From: Clostridium sp.
GTDB lineage: Bacteria; Bacillota; Clostridia; Peptostreptococcales; Peptostreptococcaceae
Reading direction: 5' to 3'
Length of the DNA: 64,000 nt
Assembly (NCBI GenBank): GCA_022782605.1
Contig: JALFMW010000392.1
Span: 1 to 64,000, forward strand
Numbering within the stretch: the stretch's first letter is position 1; the number at the start of each line of letters is the position of its first letter. This document shows, in pieces, positions 57,392-64,000 of this stretch. Below the pieces are notes generated by a model. That model ran no database searches and had not been told where the DNA came from. It worked only from the letters and a program-made list of their open reading frames with translations. Position numbers and translations under genes: made by a program.

Positions 57392-57736
57392 ATGAAAAAA
57401 TCAGAGGTTAAACAACTATTTTTAAGCCGTGGGAAGGTCGCTGAAGATATCAGAGAAACATATTTTTTGACATCAGATGGAACTCCTATAAATCTTGGAT
57501 CCAGAATTAACTGTTGTGGAGAAATAGAGAGAAGCGTTGAACATAACAGCTGTTTCGATTTGTTTAAATGCAGGTCAAATGACTGGATAAAGTTCTTTAA
57601 GAAAACTGGAGTTGTGCAGATAATTCCTGAATATAAATGCTGTGCTTATTTAGAGGGACAAAAGTTAACTAAAAAGCAGAGGGAATTTATTGAAAGAAAT
57701 AAATTAGAAATATTAGAGCAGAGTTGTTTTATATAG
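57392..57736 (+). CDS. Hypothetical Cys-rich protein, 114 aa
   Basis: MKKSEVKQLFLSRGKVAEDI...CCGEIE...CFDLFKC...CCAYLEG. Several paired cysteines but no recognised fold. Preceded by a cassette-like unit at 57317. May share the operon with the GH13 gene. Confidence 0.55.
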   Translation: MKKSEVKQLFLSRGKVAEDIRETYFLTSDGTPINLGSRINCCGEIERSVEHNSCFDLFKCRSNDWIKFFKKTGVVQIIPEYKCCAYLEGQKLTKKQREFIERNKLEILEQSCFI

Positions 57737-57849
57737 TAGTTTGTTTAGTAATAATATTAAAGAAAAATAATTAAAAATAAATGTATAAATCCTTAATCAT
57801 TTGGGAATACTTATAATATAATAATAAGATAGAAGGAAGTGTTTCAAAA

Positions 57850-58191
57850 ATGGTTAAGGATTTATTTTTAAACAAGGGTAATGTATATTATGCTACATTA
57901 CATAACAATCATAAGGGAATACAGAGAGGTAATAGACCGGTAATACTAATAGGAGTATATGGTTCTGTAGTATCCGTAATACCATTGACAACTAAACTAA
58001 AAAGGATGGATTTAAAACAACATATCCATATAAAAACAATAGATAAAAGAGGAAATAAGCATGATTCAAACTGCTTACTTGAACAGCTTACAACTATTCC
58101 AAGAGAATATATAACAGATTACTATGGATATATACCTCAAGAAGATAAGGAAAAGATAAACAGCAGAATAAAAGAGGTTATCACTGTATAA
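57850..58191 (+). CDS. MazF/PemK-family toxin-like protein
   Basis: 113 residues. GNVYYATLHNNHKGIQRGNRPVILIGV...VIPLTT and a C-terminal ITDYYGYIPQEDKEKI match MazF endoribonucleases, including the R-G-N-R-P loop. No MazE-type antitoxin lies upstream or downstream; the neighbours are a Cys-rich and a helical protein. Could act on host RNA under phage control, or be silenced by an unrecognised antitoxin. Confidence 0.8.
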   Translation: MVKDLFLNKGNVYYATLHNNHKGIQRGNRPVILIGVYGSVVSVIPLTTKLKRMDLKQHIHIKTIDKRGNKHDSNCLLEQLTTIPREYITDYYGYIPQEDKEKINSRIKEVITV

Positions 58192-58197
58192 AAACTA

Positions 58198-58226
58198 TTG
58201 ACAAATGAATTAAAATAGTTTATTAT
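58198..58226 (+). promoter_or_regulatory. Rightward promoter
   Basis: TTGACA-17-TATTAT between the MazF-like gene and the 58248 gene; spacer AATGAATTAAAATAGTT is identical in type to the leftward promoters. Confidence 0.75.
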
Positions 58227-58247
58227 AAATAATAAGGAGGGGATAAT

Positions 58248-58547
58248 ATGAATTTTTTTAAGAAAAAAGAAAAGACAAAGATCACATTAAAAGAAAAGAA
58301 TGTCTTATTGTATTTATTACTTAATGATATTCAAAATGATACTTCACCATTTACAATAAGAAGTAGAGTACAGAAGATAATTGAACTACTTCATGATCTG
58401 GGAATAGATAAAGAAAGGATTGACTTAAATAAACAAAAGCCCAGCGATGAACTGGTGGAAGAAATATTTTATAACTTAAATTGTCCTTCTAAGGATATGA
58501 GCAGGCACGATTATAAAGTATATGCTAGATTATTTGATAAGCTGTAA
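58248..58547 (+). CDS. Hypothetical protein, 99 aa
   Basis: Basic helical protein (KKKEKTKITLKEKNVLLYLLLNDI...). Own promoter; RBS AGGAGGGGATAAT. Downstream it ends with a hairpin AGAGCC/GGCTCT. Unknown, perhaps a regulator. Confidence 0.55.
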   Translation: MNFFKKKEKTKITLKEKNVLLYLLLNDIQNDTSPFTIRSRVQKIIELLHDLGIDKERIDLNKQKPSDELVEEIFYNLNCPSKDMSRHDYKVYARLFDKL

Positions 58548-58601
58548 GAGCCACACAAGGCTCTATATACATATATAAATTAATAGGAGGTATATATTTA
58601 T

Positions 58602-58712
58602 ATGCTAAAAAAATTTAATGAAAGAATAGAAATGGTAGAATGTTTAAGTGGCTTTAGATTAAGCAGATTAGAAAAATTCAATTTGTTTATAATGTTTATA
58701 TTAAACTTATAA
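58602..58712 (+). CDS. Short ORF before the recombinase, 36 aa
   Basis: ATG 58602 after TAGGAGG; MLKKFNERIEMVECLSGFRLSRL.... It ends 12 bp before the recombinase start, so it may be a leader peptide or small regulator. Low certainty. Confidence 0.45.
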   Translation: MLKKFNERIEMVECLSGFRLSRLEKFNLFIMFILNL

Positions 58713-58724
58713 GGAGGTCTTTAT

Positions 58725-59657
58725 ATGAGTTATTTAGATTTATACAAAGAGGAATTAAACTTAAAAGGAAAAAGAGTAAATACCATAGAAAGTATCAATA
58801 ATTCAATTGATACTTTTCAAAAATATTTACAAATAAAAGATATTGAACTAAATGACGCAACTATTAACAATATAACTGTTCAAGACGCTTTTAGTTATAG
58901 AAAATATTTATTGGATAGAGGATATAAAAGAAGTACAGTGAATACTAAAATAGCTAATATAAAAAGTTATTTTGGATTCTTAGTTAAACATGAGATAATT
59001 ATTAAAAATCCTTTTGCAGGCTTTGAAGCGATGGAAGAGAACGATAAGACTATTAAAGACATATTAACCAAAGAAGAAGTTATAAAACTAATAGAGAGTT
59101 TTGGGATTAAGTTACAAGGCGAACGGAATTTTGAGTATATTTCAAAAAGGAATAAGGCTATTATAGCAGTATTAGCTAGTACTGGAGTGAGAATAGAAAA
59201 CTTATTGAATGTAACTATGGATAAACTAATCAAGATAGAAGAAGGATATAAAATAGAATACGCAAAAGCAGAAACAAAAGGTAAAGTTGATACTACTATT
59301 TATATAGTGGGAAAGAATAAAGAACTATTGGAGGACTATTTAAAGGTAAGAAAAGATAAGTCAGGATTAAATTTATTATTTAATTCTGCTGGAGCTAATA
59401 AAAAAATCTCAAGAAGTGATATGATCACTATAATAAATAAAAGAGTAGAATATTTAGGGATTCAAAAGCATATAGTGTCACATAGTTTTAGAGCTTATAC
59501 AGCAAATGCTTTACTATCTAATGGAGCAGAGCCAATAATAATTCGCAAGATGTTAGGCTGGAGTAATAATAAGCAAGATATGTTATCAAGTGTATATTAT
59601 CGTAATGAAGCACAAGAGAAGCAAATAATAGAATACTCACAGATCTTATGGAAATAA
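58725..59657 (+). CDS. Tyrosine recombinase (XerC/D-like integrase)
   Basis: 310 residues. The N-terminal SAM-like core-binding domain is at 1-100 and the catalytic residues are R156 (STGVRIENL), a probable K near 185, H253-x2-R256 (HSFRAYT), W279 and Y291/292 (VYYRNEAQ). It catalyses site-specific recombination: integration of the phage, or resolution of dimers and cassette exchange if the genome is a plasmid. An inverted-repeat/sRNA candidate lies directly downstream. Confidence 0.9.
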   Translation: MSYLDLYKEELNLKGKRVNTIESINNSIDTFQKYLQIKDIELNDATINNITVQDAFSYRKYLLDRGYKRSTVNTKIANIKSYFGFLVKHEIIIKNPFAGFEAMEENDKTIKDILTKEEVIKLIESFGIKLQGERNFEYISKRNKAIIAVLASTGVRIENLLNVTMDKLIKIEEGYKIEYAKAETKGKVDTTIYIVGKNKELLEDYLKVRKDKSGLNLLFNSAGANKKISRSDMITIINKRVEYLGIQKHIVSHSFRAYTANALLSNGAEPIIIRKMLGWSNNKQDMLSSVYYRNEAQEKQIIEYSQILWK

Positions 59658-59681
59658 TTTAAAAAATAATTTAAAAAACTA

Positions 59682-59710
59682 TTGACAAGTAAATACTGAA
59701 GGTGTATACT
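59682..59710 (+). promoter_or_regulatory. Promoter downstream of the recombinase gene
   Basis: TTGACA-17-TATACT, plus strand, start near 59717. Confidence 0.85.
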
Positions 59711-59716
59711 AAAGGT

Positions 59717-59890
59717 AATGAAGGGATACTACGCCCTAAAACATGAGATAAAAAGGGAAGTTGAAATATGAAAGATCTATTTACTTCCAGATGGATAGTC
59801 AAATATTAATATCGTATTAATACGCCTAAGGCATATTTATATTCAGCGATAGCACATTAATTTTAAGGTGAAGCCTTAGGCGTATTTTAT
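59717..59890 (+). ncRNA. Candidate small RNA or attachment site by the recombinase
   Basis: Transcript from the strong promoter would run about 170 nt to AATACGCCTAAGGC/GCCTTAGGCGTATT, a perfect 14-bp inverted repeat (arms 59819-59832 and 59873-59886) ending in TTTTATT. The 13-codon frame MKDLFTSRWIVKY (59768-59809) precedes the stem. It may be an sRNA, or arms of a recombination site for the neighbouring recombinase. Confidence 0.6.
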
Positions 59891-60047
59891 TATATATAAA
59901 TACATAAAATCTATTATACAGCGTTATATGGTTCTCTAAGAAGTTTTATGAAAATAAGGGAATAAGTAGTAAGCTAAAAAATAAAGCCTTTATACAGGCG
60001 TTTAAATAGATTAAAATAAAATTAAATAATCTGGGGGTATAAAGTTT

Positions 60048-60281
60048 ATGAGTAAGTTATGTTTTAAAGCATGGATTAAAAAGGAGATCCTCAATAATGG
60101 AGGAGTAGATAATTTTATAAAGTGTTTAAGTGATGGAACTATAGAATATATAGGATCTGATGAGATAATGAAATATATAGGTAATAACATAGTAGAGATA
60201 AGGGAATATAAAAGTAATGATTATGATTGGATAATAACCAATATAAGCACTGGTGAAAAGGTATTAATAGGAATTCTATAA
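60048..60281 (+). CDS. Hypothetical protein, 77 aa
   Basis: Small alpha/beta protein (KAWIKKEILNNGGVDNFIKCLSDG). A GCAGG...CCTGC hairpin after the stop resembles a terminator. Unknown. Confidence 0.5.
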   Translation: MSKLCFKAWIKKEILNNGGVDNFIKCLSDGTIEYIGSDEIMKYIGNNIVEIREYKSNDYDWIITNISTGEKVLIGIL

Positions 60282-60347
60282 GTTAAGAACTGTTTGCAGG
60301 ACTAAAAACCTGCCACGATCTAAATATAAAGAAAAGGGGTAATAAAA

Positions 60348-61523
60348 ATGAATGAAATAATGGTAAAGGAATTTGGATCTAAAGAGGTAAGGTGGAGCAA
60401 TGAAGATAAGGTAAATCTGGTGGACGTTGCAAAGTGTTGTGGATTAACAACTAAAAATAGACAAGGAAAAGAATACGCAAGATGGATATCAAAAGATAGT
60501 AATTCTATAAAGGGAAAACTTGAATTAATTAAGAACATGGGAAATCCCATGCAAGAAATAAAAGAAGAAATAGAAGATATATTATTTGAAATAGAAAACG
60601 GAGATAATAGAAATAATATTTATATAAGTAGCTGGTTAGCTAAAAGAATAGCTACAGAATGCAATAATAAAATGGCACATGAATTTAAAAATTGGTTAGT
60701 ATCTTTAGATTGTACTAGAGAAGAAATAGAAAAACAAACTGGAGTAACATTACAGGATCTATTAAATGTACAACAGCAAGTTAATACAATGTCGCAACTA
60801 ATGAGTAAAACAGTTGATGCGGTTGTATCTATAGTAGGGCAACAAACAGAAGTTATTAATAAACAAGGCGATATAATTAATCAACAAGCTGAAGAATATG
60901 CAAAAGATAGAGAAGAATTAAAAGAGTTTATCGGTTTAAAGTCTTCACATACTAAAGCAATATCAACTATAATAATGACTAGATGTGAAAAAGCTTATGG
61001 AGTTAAATTAAAATCAAGAGATGAGAGATTTAAAGTTAATAGAGATTATTTATTAGGACAATTTAATGTAACAAAGTATGAAGATATAAGCATAACAAAA
61101 TATAATGAAGCAATTGAGTTCGCAAAAACTTTTGAAATAATAATTATTGATGCTGAAGAAAAGGAAGAAAAAGAAAAAGAAAATAAAATAATTATGATAA
61201 ATAATAATGGACGGTCTACTATTTATACAAAAAATATAGGGTCTAAAGTTATAGAAAAAGATGGTAAGTTATACAAACAGTGTTCTTGTTGTGGGAAGTT
61301 TAAAGAACTTAATGAAAAAAATTTTTATGTTAAAAAAAAGAATAACGATGGATATGAAGGTAAATGTAAAGAGTGTAAAAGGAATTATTATGTAAGTAAT
61401 AGAAAAGAAAGATTATCATATCAAAATAAATATACTCATGATAATGGAATAGCTAAAGAACATCAAGGAACTTTTAGAAATAATTCAAAGTATAGTTTTT
61501 TAAATGGTAAAGATGATGAATAA
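60348..61523 (+). CDS. Antirepressor-like protein with C-terminal zinc ribbon
   Basis: 391 residues. N-terminal BRO/KilA-type DNA-binding unit (NLVDVAKCCGLTTKNRQGKEYARWI and NNIYISSWLAKRIATECNNKMAHEFKNWLV), a coiled coil (QQQVNTMSQLMSKTVDAVVS) and an ORF6C/P22AR-like middle. The last 100 residues are an unusual zinc ribbon CSCCGKFKELNEKNFYVKKKNNDGYEGKCKEC followed by a basic tail. Antirepressors relieve prophage repression; the added ribbon probably binds DNA or a partner. Confidence 0.7.
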   Translation: MNEIMVKEFGSKEVRWSNEDKVNLVDVAKCCGLTTKNRQGKEYARWISKDSNSIKGKLELIKNMGNPMQEIKEEIEDILFEIENGDNRNNIYISSWLAKRIATECNNKMAHEFKNWLVSLDCTREEIEKQTGVTLQDLLNVQQQVNTMSQLMSKTVDAVVSIVGQQTEVINKQGDIINQQAEEYAKDREELKEFIGLKSSHTKAISTIIMTRCEKAYGVKLKSRDERFKVNRDYLLGQFNVTKYEDISITKYNEAIEFAKTFEIIIIDAEEKEEKEKENKIIMINNNGRSTIYTKNIGSKVIEKDGKLYKQCSCCGKFKELNEKNFYVKKKNNDGYEGKCKECKRNYYVSNRKERLSYQNKYTHDNGIAKEHQGTFRNNSKYSFLNGKDDE

Positions 61524-61552
61524 TTAAAAATGTATATGAAAAAATCTTATTT

Positions 61553-61580
61553 GGAGGATGTAAAAACCCTCTTTTCTTTT
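61553..61580 (+). terminator. Terminator after the antirepressor gene
   Basis: GAGG..CCTC stem followed by TTTTCTTTTT. Confidence 0.7.
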
Positions 61581-61599
61581 TACTGCATTTACAGTAAAA
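61578..61599 (+). promoter_or_regulatory. Operator-like palindrome before the DGQHR gene
   Basis: TTTTACTG-CATTTA-CAGTAAAA, an 8-bp perfect inverted repeat directly upstream of the promoter at 61608. Plausible repressor site. Confidence 0.5.
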
Positions 61600-61607
61600 T
61601 TTTTACA

Positions 61608-61636
61608 TTGACATATAAAAAATTTTTATTTATATT
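61608..61636 (+). promoter_or_regulatory. Promoter of the DGQHR gene
   Basis: TTGACA-17-TATATT, plus strand; start near 61643, 51 nt before the coding start. Confidence 0.8.
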
Positions 61637-61693
61637 ATTACATATGTATATTTATAATCATTTTGGTTATAATATTAATAGAGAGGTGATATT

Positions 61694-63046
61694 ATGAAAA
61701 GTAAAAATGAATTAATCAAAGCAATTGATATTAAACTAAAAAGCAATTTAACTAATGCTTTATTAAGCAAAGAACTTAATCAAGAACTACTTAAGAAAAA
61801 TTTAAATGCTAATTTAACTGGAGCTTTATTTAATGGATTAAAAGAAGTAATTGATTTGACTGATGAAGAATTAATAATGGTAGCAAAAGTTTTTTACAAC
61901 TATTTTAAAAATGAAGAATTAAATCCAAAAGAATATTTTAATGAACGACAAATATTAAACTATGAGCTTATACAAAGACCCAAAGAAGAAAAAATATCAT
62001 TGATGGAATTTGAAAATGTAATTAAAATAAATGACACATCTTATGTCACATATGCAGGAGCTGAAAAGCTTTATGACTATTTCACTAATGGATTATTTAT
62101 ATATGACCGTAGAGTTCAAAGAGAGCCACGCATACGACTATTAGGAAAGAATTATTTAGTAAAAGAAATTAGTTTAAATAAAAATGCAGTAAAAGAAATT
62201 GAGCAAGAGATGTTGAATAGAACTTACGAACCAGATGCAATAATTTTAAATGTTTTAATGATGGAAGGAAAAAGTCCAAATGTAAAATATGAAAATGGAA
62301 CTTTATTTATTACTCCAAATTTAGATATAAATGCAGACGACACAACGATCGTACAGCTTACAGATGGGATGCATAGAACTTCGGCACTGGTAAATGCAGT
62401 AACTAAACTTAAAAAGAATAAGGAAGATATTCCTAGTGATATGGGATTAATAGTTAAAATTACTATAAAAACACTTGAGGAAGCAAAACGCATTACAGTT
62501 CAAAGTTTTAAAAGATCGACTACTTCAACAGACTATCTTAAATCACTTGAAACAGATGATTATACAAAACTAACTGACGCTTTAATCAAGGAATTACCTA
62601 CTTCTATAAAAGAAAAAATCTTTCCGACATATGTTGAATGTATATATAGTCATGGTATCTTTTATAAGACATTAATAACAGATACACTAAGGTTATTACT
62701 TCCTAAAGAGAAAAATTTCTTTTTTAATTTACAAATTGCGACATATATGGGAAAAAATTTAGGAAAAATTTTAGGTTTTATTGTAGATGAATATTATACA
62801 GACTTGAGTGGTTGTATAAACAATTCTAGCTTATTAAAGATAAATTCTATTATCTATTGGTTAACGTTCCTATATGAACTACATAAGGCTAATATTAAAG
62901 AAGAAAAATTTATTCAGTTAGCTAATAATATAGTATTGTCATCAGCTACTTGGGATGAAAAATCACTTATAAAAAGGAAAGTAAAAATAAATGAACTAAT
63001 AGAAGAAGCAGAAGAGATTTTTGAGGAGGAGATTTTAAATGACTAA
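61694..63046 (+). CDS. DGQHR-like (ParB/DndB-fold) protein
   Basis: 450 residues. The motif TDGMHRTSALV at about 228-238 matches the DGQHR core (Q replaced by M), preceded by EISLNKNAVKEIEQ and VLMMEGKSPN in the expected strand order. Related domains occur in DndB and ParB-like proteins. The C-terminal 200 residues are helical. It could regulate DNA modification, partition or act as a nuclease-related regulator. It overlaps the following recombinase-like gene by 8 bp, suggesting a two-gene system. Confidence 0.7.
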   Translation: MKSKNELIKAIDIKLKSNLTNALLSKELNQELLKKNLNANLTGALFNGLKEVIDLTDEELIMVAKVFYNYFKNEELNPKEYFNERQILNYELIQRPKEEKISLMEFENVIKINDTSYVTYAGAEKLYDYFTNGLFIYDRRVQREPRIRLLGKNYLVKEISLNKNAVKEIEQEMLNRTYEPDAIILNVLMMEGKSPNVKYENGTLFITPNLDINADDTTIVQLTDGMHRTSALVNAVTKLKKNKEDIPSDMGLIVKITIKTLEEAKRITVQSFKRSTTSTDYLKSLETDDYTKLTDALIKELPTSIKEKIFPTYVECIYSHGIFYKTLITDTLRLLLPKEKNFFFNLQIATYMGKNLGKILGFIVDEYYTDLSGCINNSSLLKINSIIYWLTFLYELHKANIKEEKFIQLANNIVLSSATWDEKSLIKRKVKINELIEEAEEIFEEEILND

Positions 63047-64000
63047 TTACATAGAAAATAAAAGAATATTTTTAGATGAGGTTTATCCATTAGAAACTAC
63101 TAAAGAAACACAAATATCAAATTATTTAAACAACTTATTACCTATAGAAAAGATATTAAATAAAGACTTAATGTATTTTAATACTGAAGAAATAGAAAAT
63201 TTATTAATTAATATGGTTGGAGTTAGTGGAGGTTATAAACAGAGTCTTTTCTCCTTTATGAATTCTTATTGTGAATACTGTGTTGACAAAGGGTATATCA
63301 ATATAAATCCTTGTGCAGTAATAAAACCAAGTGAGATAATTTATAGCAGTATCCAGCAATTGATGAAGGGAATGTTGGGAGTAGAGCAGTTTAATAATAC
63401 CTTGAGGATATTAGAGAGTAGAACGACTATATTAAGTAGTACCATGTTAGCATTGCTACTTGCTAGAGGTGGAGTATTAGGTAACAAGAGTAAGGATCTA
63501 ATAAATATAGAAGAACAGGACATAAACCTAAAAGATGAGTACATAAATATATATGAAAAAACTAACAACCATGAAGACTATGGAATTTTATTAAGTTCTA
63601 TTCCTTTTTATCCTCATTTTAAAACTTGGTATGAAAAATTAATTGAAATTAAATCTTATGAAGCTATGGGGACAAGAAGAAATTCTACTATAGAATATAT
63701 ACCTTCTTCATATATATTAAAAAGAACAAACTACACCAACACTTCTTCAGACGTTAGAGTTAGCTCAAATACAATACTAAATCAAATAAATATGTCCTGT
63801 ATAAGTGCAGGGATAGCTCGTATCTCTTTATCGAAACTACAACAATCAAGAAGACTAGACTTCCTTTTAGATATAAGAAGTAAAAGGAAATTAAATGAAC
63901 AAGATTTTAAAGATATAATTAAATTAATTAATTACAACTGTAAGAGCTATCAAGTATTAGTTAATTTTAAGAATTTTTGGTATGGAATAGGAGGAGATGA
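63039..64000 (+). CDS. Integrase-like protein lacking the first catalytic Arg, partial
   Basis: Over 320 codons from ATG 63039 to the window edge without a stop. A SAM-like core-binding region (YKQSLFSFMNSYCEYCVDKGYININ) leads to LALLLARGGVLGNKSKDLINIEEQD, which aligns with the T-G-L-R-x-x-E-L segment of tyrosine recombinases but lacks the R. It may be a non-catalytic relative, used for DNA binding with the DGQHR protein. The C-terminus is out of the window. Confidence 0.55.
   Translation, partial: MTNYIENKRIFLDEVYPLETTKETQISNYLNNLLPIEKILNKDLMYFNTEEIENLLINMVGVSGGYKQSLFSFMNSYCEYCVDKGYININPCAVIKPSEIIYSSIQQLMKGMLGVEQFNNTLRILESRTTILSSTMLALLLARGGVLGNKSKDLINIEEQDINLKDEYINIYEKTNNHEDYGILLSSIPFYPHFKTWYEKLIEIKSYEAMGTRRNSTIEYIPSSYILKRTNYTNTSSDVRVSSNTILNQINMSCISAGIARISLSKLQQSRRLDFLLDIRSKRKLNEQDFKDIIKLINYNCKSYQVLVNFKNFWYGIGGD

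Larger units (their letters stand above)
47158..58590 (+). repeat. Array of about 24 stem-loop/RBS cassettes
   Basis: Between successive small genes a composite unit recurs: (i) a hairpin such as GGGACTTATTAAAAGTCCC, often touching the stop codon; (ii) TACATA; (iii) a second hairpin, usually GCTAG-loop-CTAGC, with compensated outer pairs (AGA/TCT, AGTT/AACT); (iv) AAATATTT and AAGGAGTG; then ATG after 6-12 bases. Units: 47399, 47788, 48037, 48354, 48706, 49162, 49493, 49909, 50496, 50946, 51237, 51690, 52008, 52591, 52937, 53199, 53453, 53877, 54263, 54778, 55441, 56282, 57317 and 58547. Confidence 0.9.

Noticed and set aside
47399-58590. Array hairpins as rho-independent terminators
   Set aside because: The first hairpins are followed by A-rich sequence rather than a T-run on the coding strand, and ribosome sites follow at once; only structural or processing roles fit.
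1-64000. tRNA genes
   Set aside because: No T-arm/anticodon-arm pattern (GTTCRANYC with paired arms) was found by eye.

Overview
The window is one continuous piece of a large double-stranded DNA phage (or phage-plasmid) genome from a low-GC Firmicute, most likely Clostridium or a close relative. The evidence is the very AT-rich composition, AGGAGG-type ribosome sites, near-consensus TTGACA-17-TATAAT promoters, a ClpP-like capsid-side protease, a YonO-type single-polypeptide RNA polymerase and several Firmicute phage families. The mix of virion genes, plasmid-like iterons, a Xer-type recombinase and a replication-initiator-like gene recalls the large plasmidial clostridial phages of the c-st kind. 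The exact species cannot be read from the sequence.

Layout. (1) 0-12.7 kb, minus strand: virion module read right to left as small-terminase candidate, large terminase, portal, protease-scaffold with an internal scaffold start, decoration protein, major capsid protein and head-completion or structural proteins. An EDxHD-type homing nuclease and a TnpB gene are inserted in it. (2) 12.7-44.4 kb, minus strand: about 20 short operons, most headed by a nearly identical sigma-A promoter. They carry metabolism, DNA/RNA enzymes (SbcD-like phosphoesterase, beta-CASP nuclease, UvrD helicase, HAD, CYTH, NADAR, DUF488), an RNA polymerase, a sigma-like factor, an HU-like protein, four more homing nucleases, a lysis-type amidase, an amidoligase and many small proteins. 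Two long regions without genes at 15.3-15.9 kb and 32.35-32.8 kb have strong promoters and dense, partly pseudoknotted base pairing and are best read as large structured non-coding RNAs. (3) 44.4-47.1 kb: a gene-poor divergent region holding a G-rich tract, Fur-box palindromes, four 21-bp iterons, about 25 degenerate 20-22-bp repeats and two duplicated rightward promoters. This is the likely origin or partition and control region. (4) 47.1-58.6 kb, plus strand: about 25 small genes in a strikingly regular cassette array. Each gene is followed by a hairpin, then TACATA plus a second hairpin (usually GCTAG...CTAGC), then AAGGAGTG and the next start codon. (5) 58.7-64 kb, plus strand: tyrosine recombinase with an adjacent candidate small RNA or attachment site, antirepressor with a zinc ribbon, a DGQHR/ParB-like protein and a recombinase-like partial gene.

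How it may work together (inference). The host sigma-A polymerase reads the accessory operons and the cassette array early. The virion module shows no sigma-A promoter by eye and may depend on the phage RNA polymerase. The cassette array probably serves host takeover or counter-defence, with stem-loop/ribosome-site cassettes that make genes easy to shuffle, comparable in principle to PeSL cassettes of T4-type phages and SAS/ESAS elements of cluster K mycobacteriophages.
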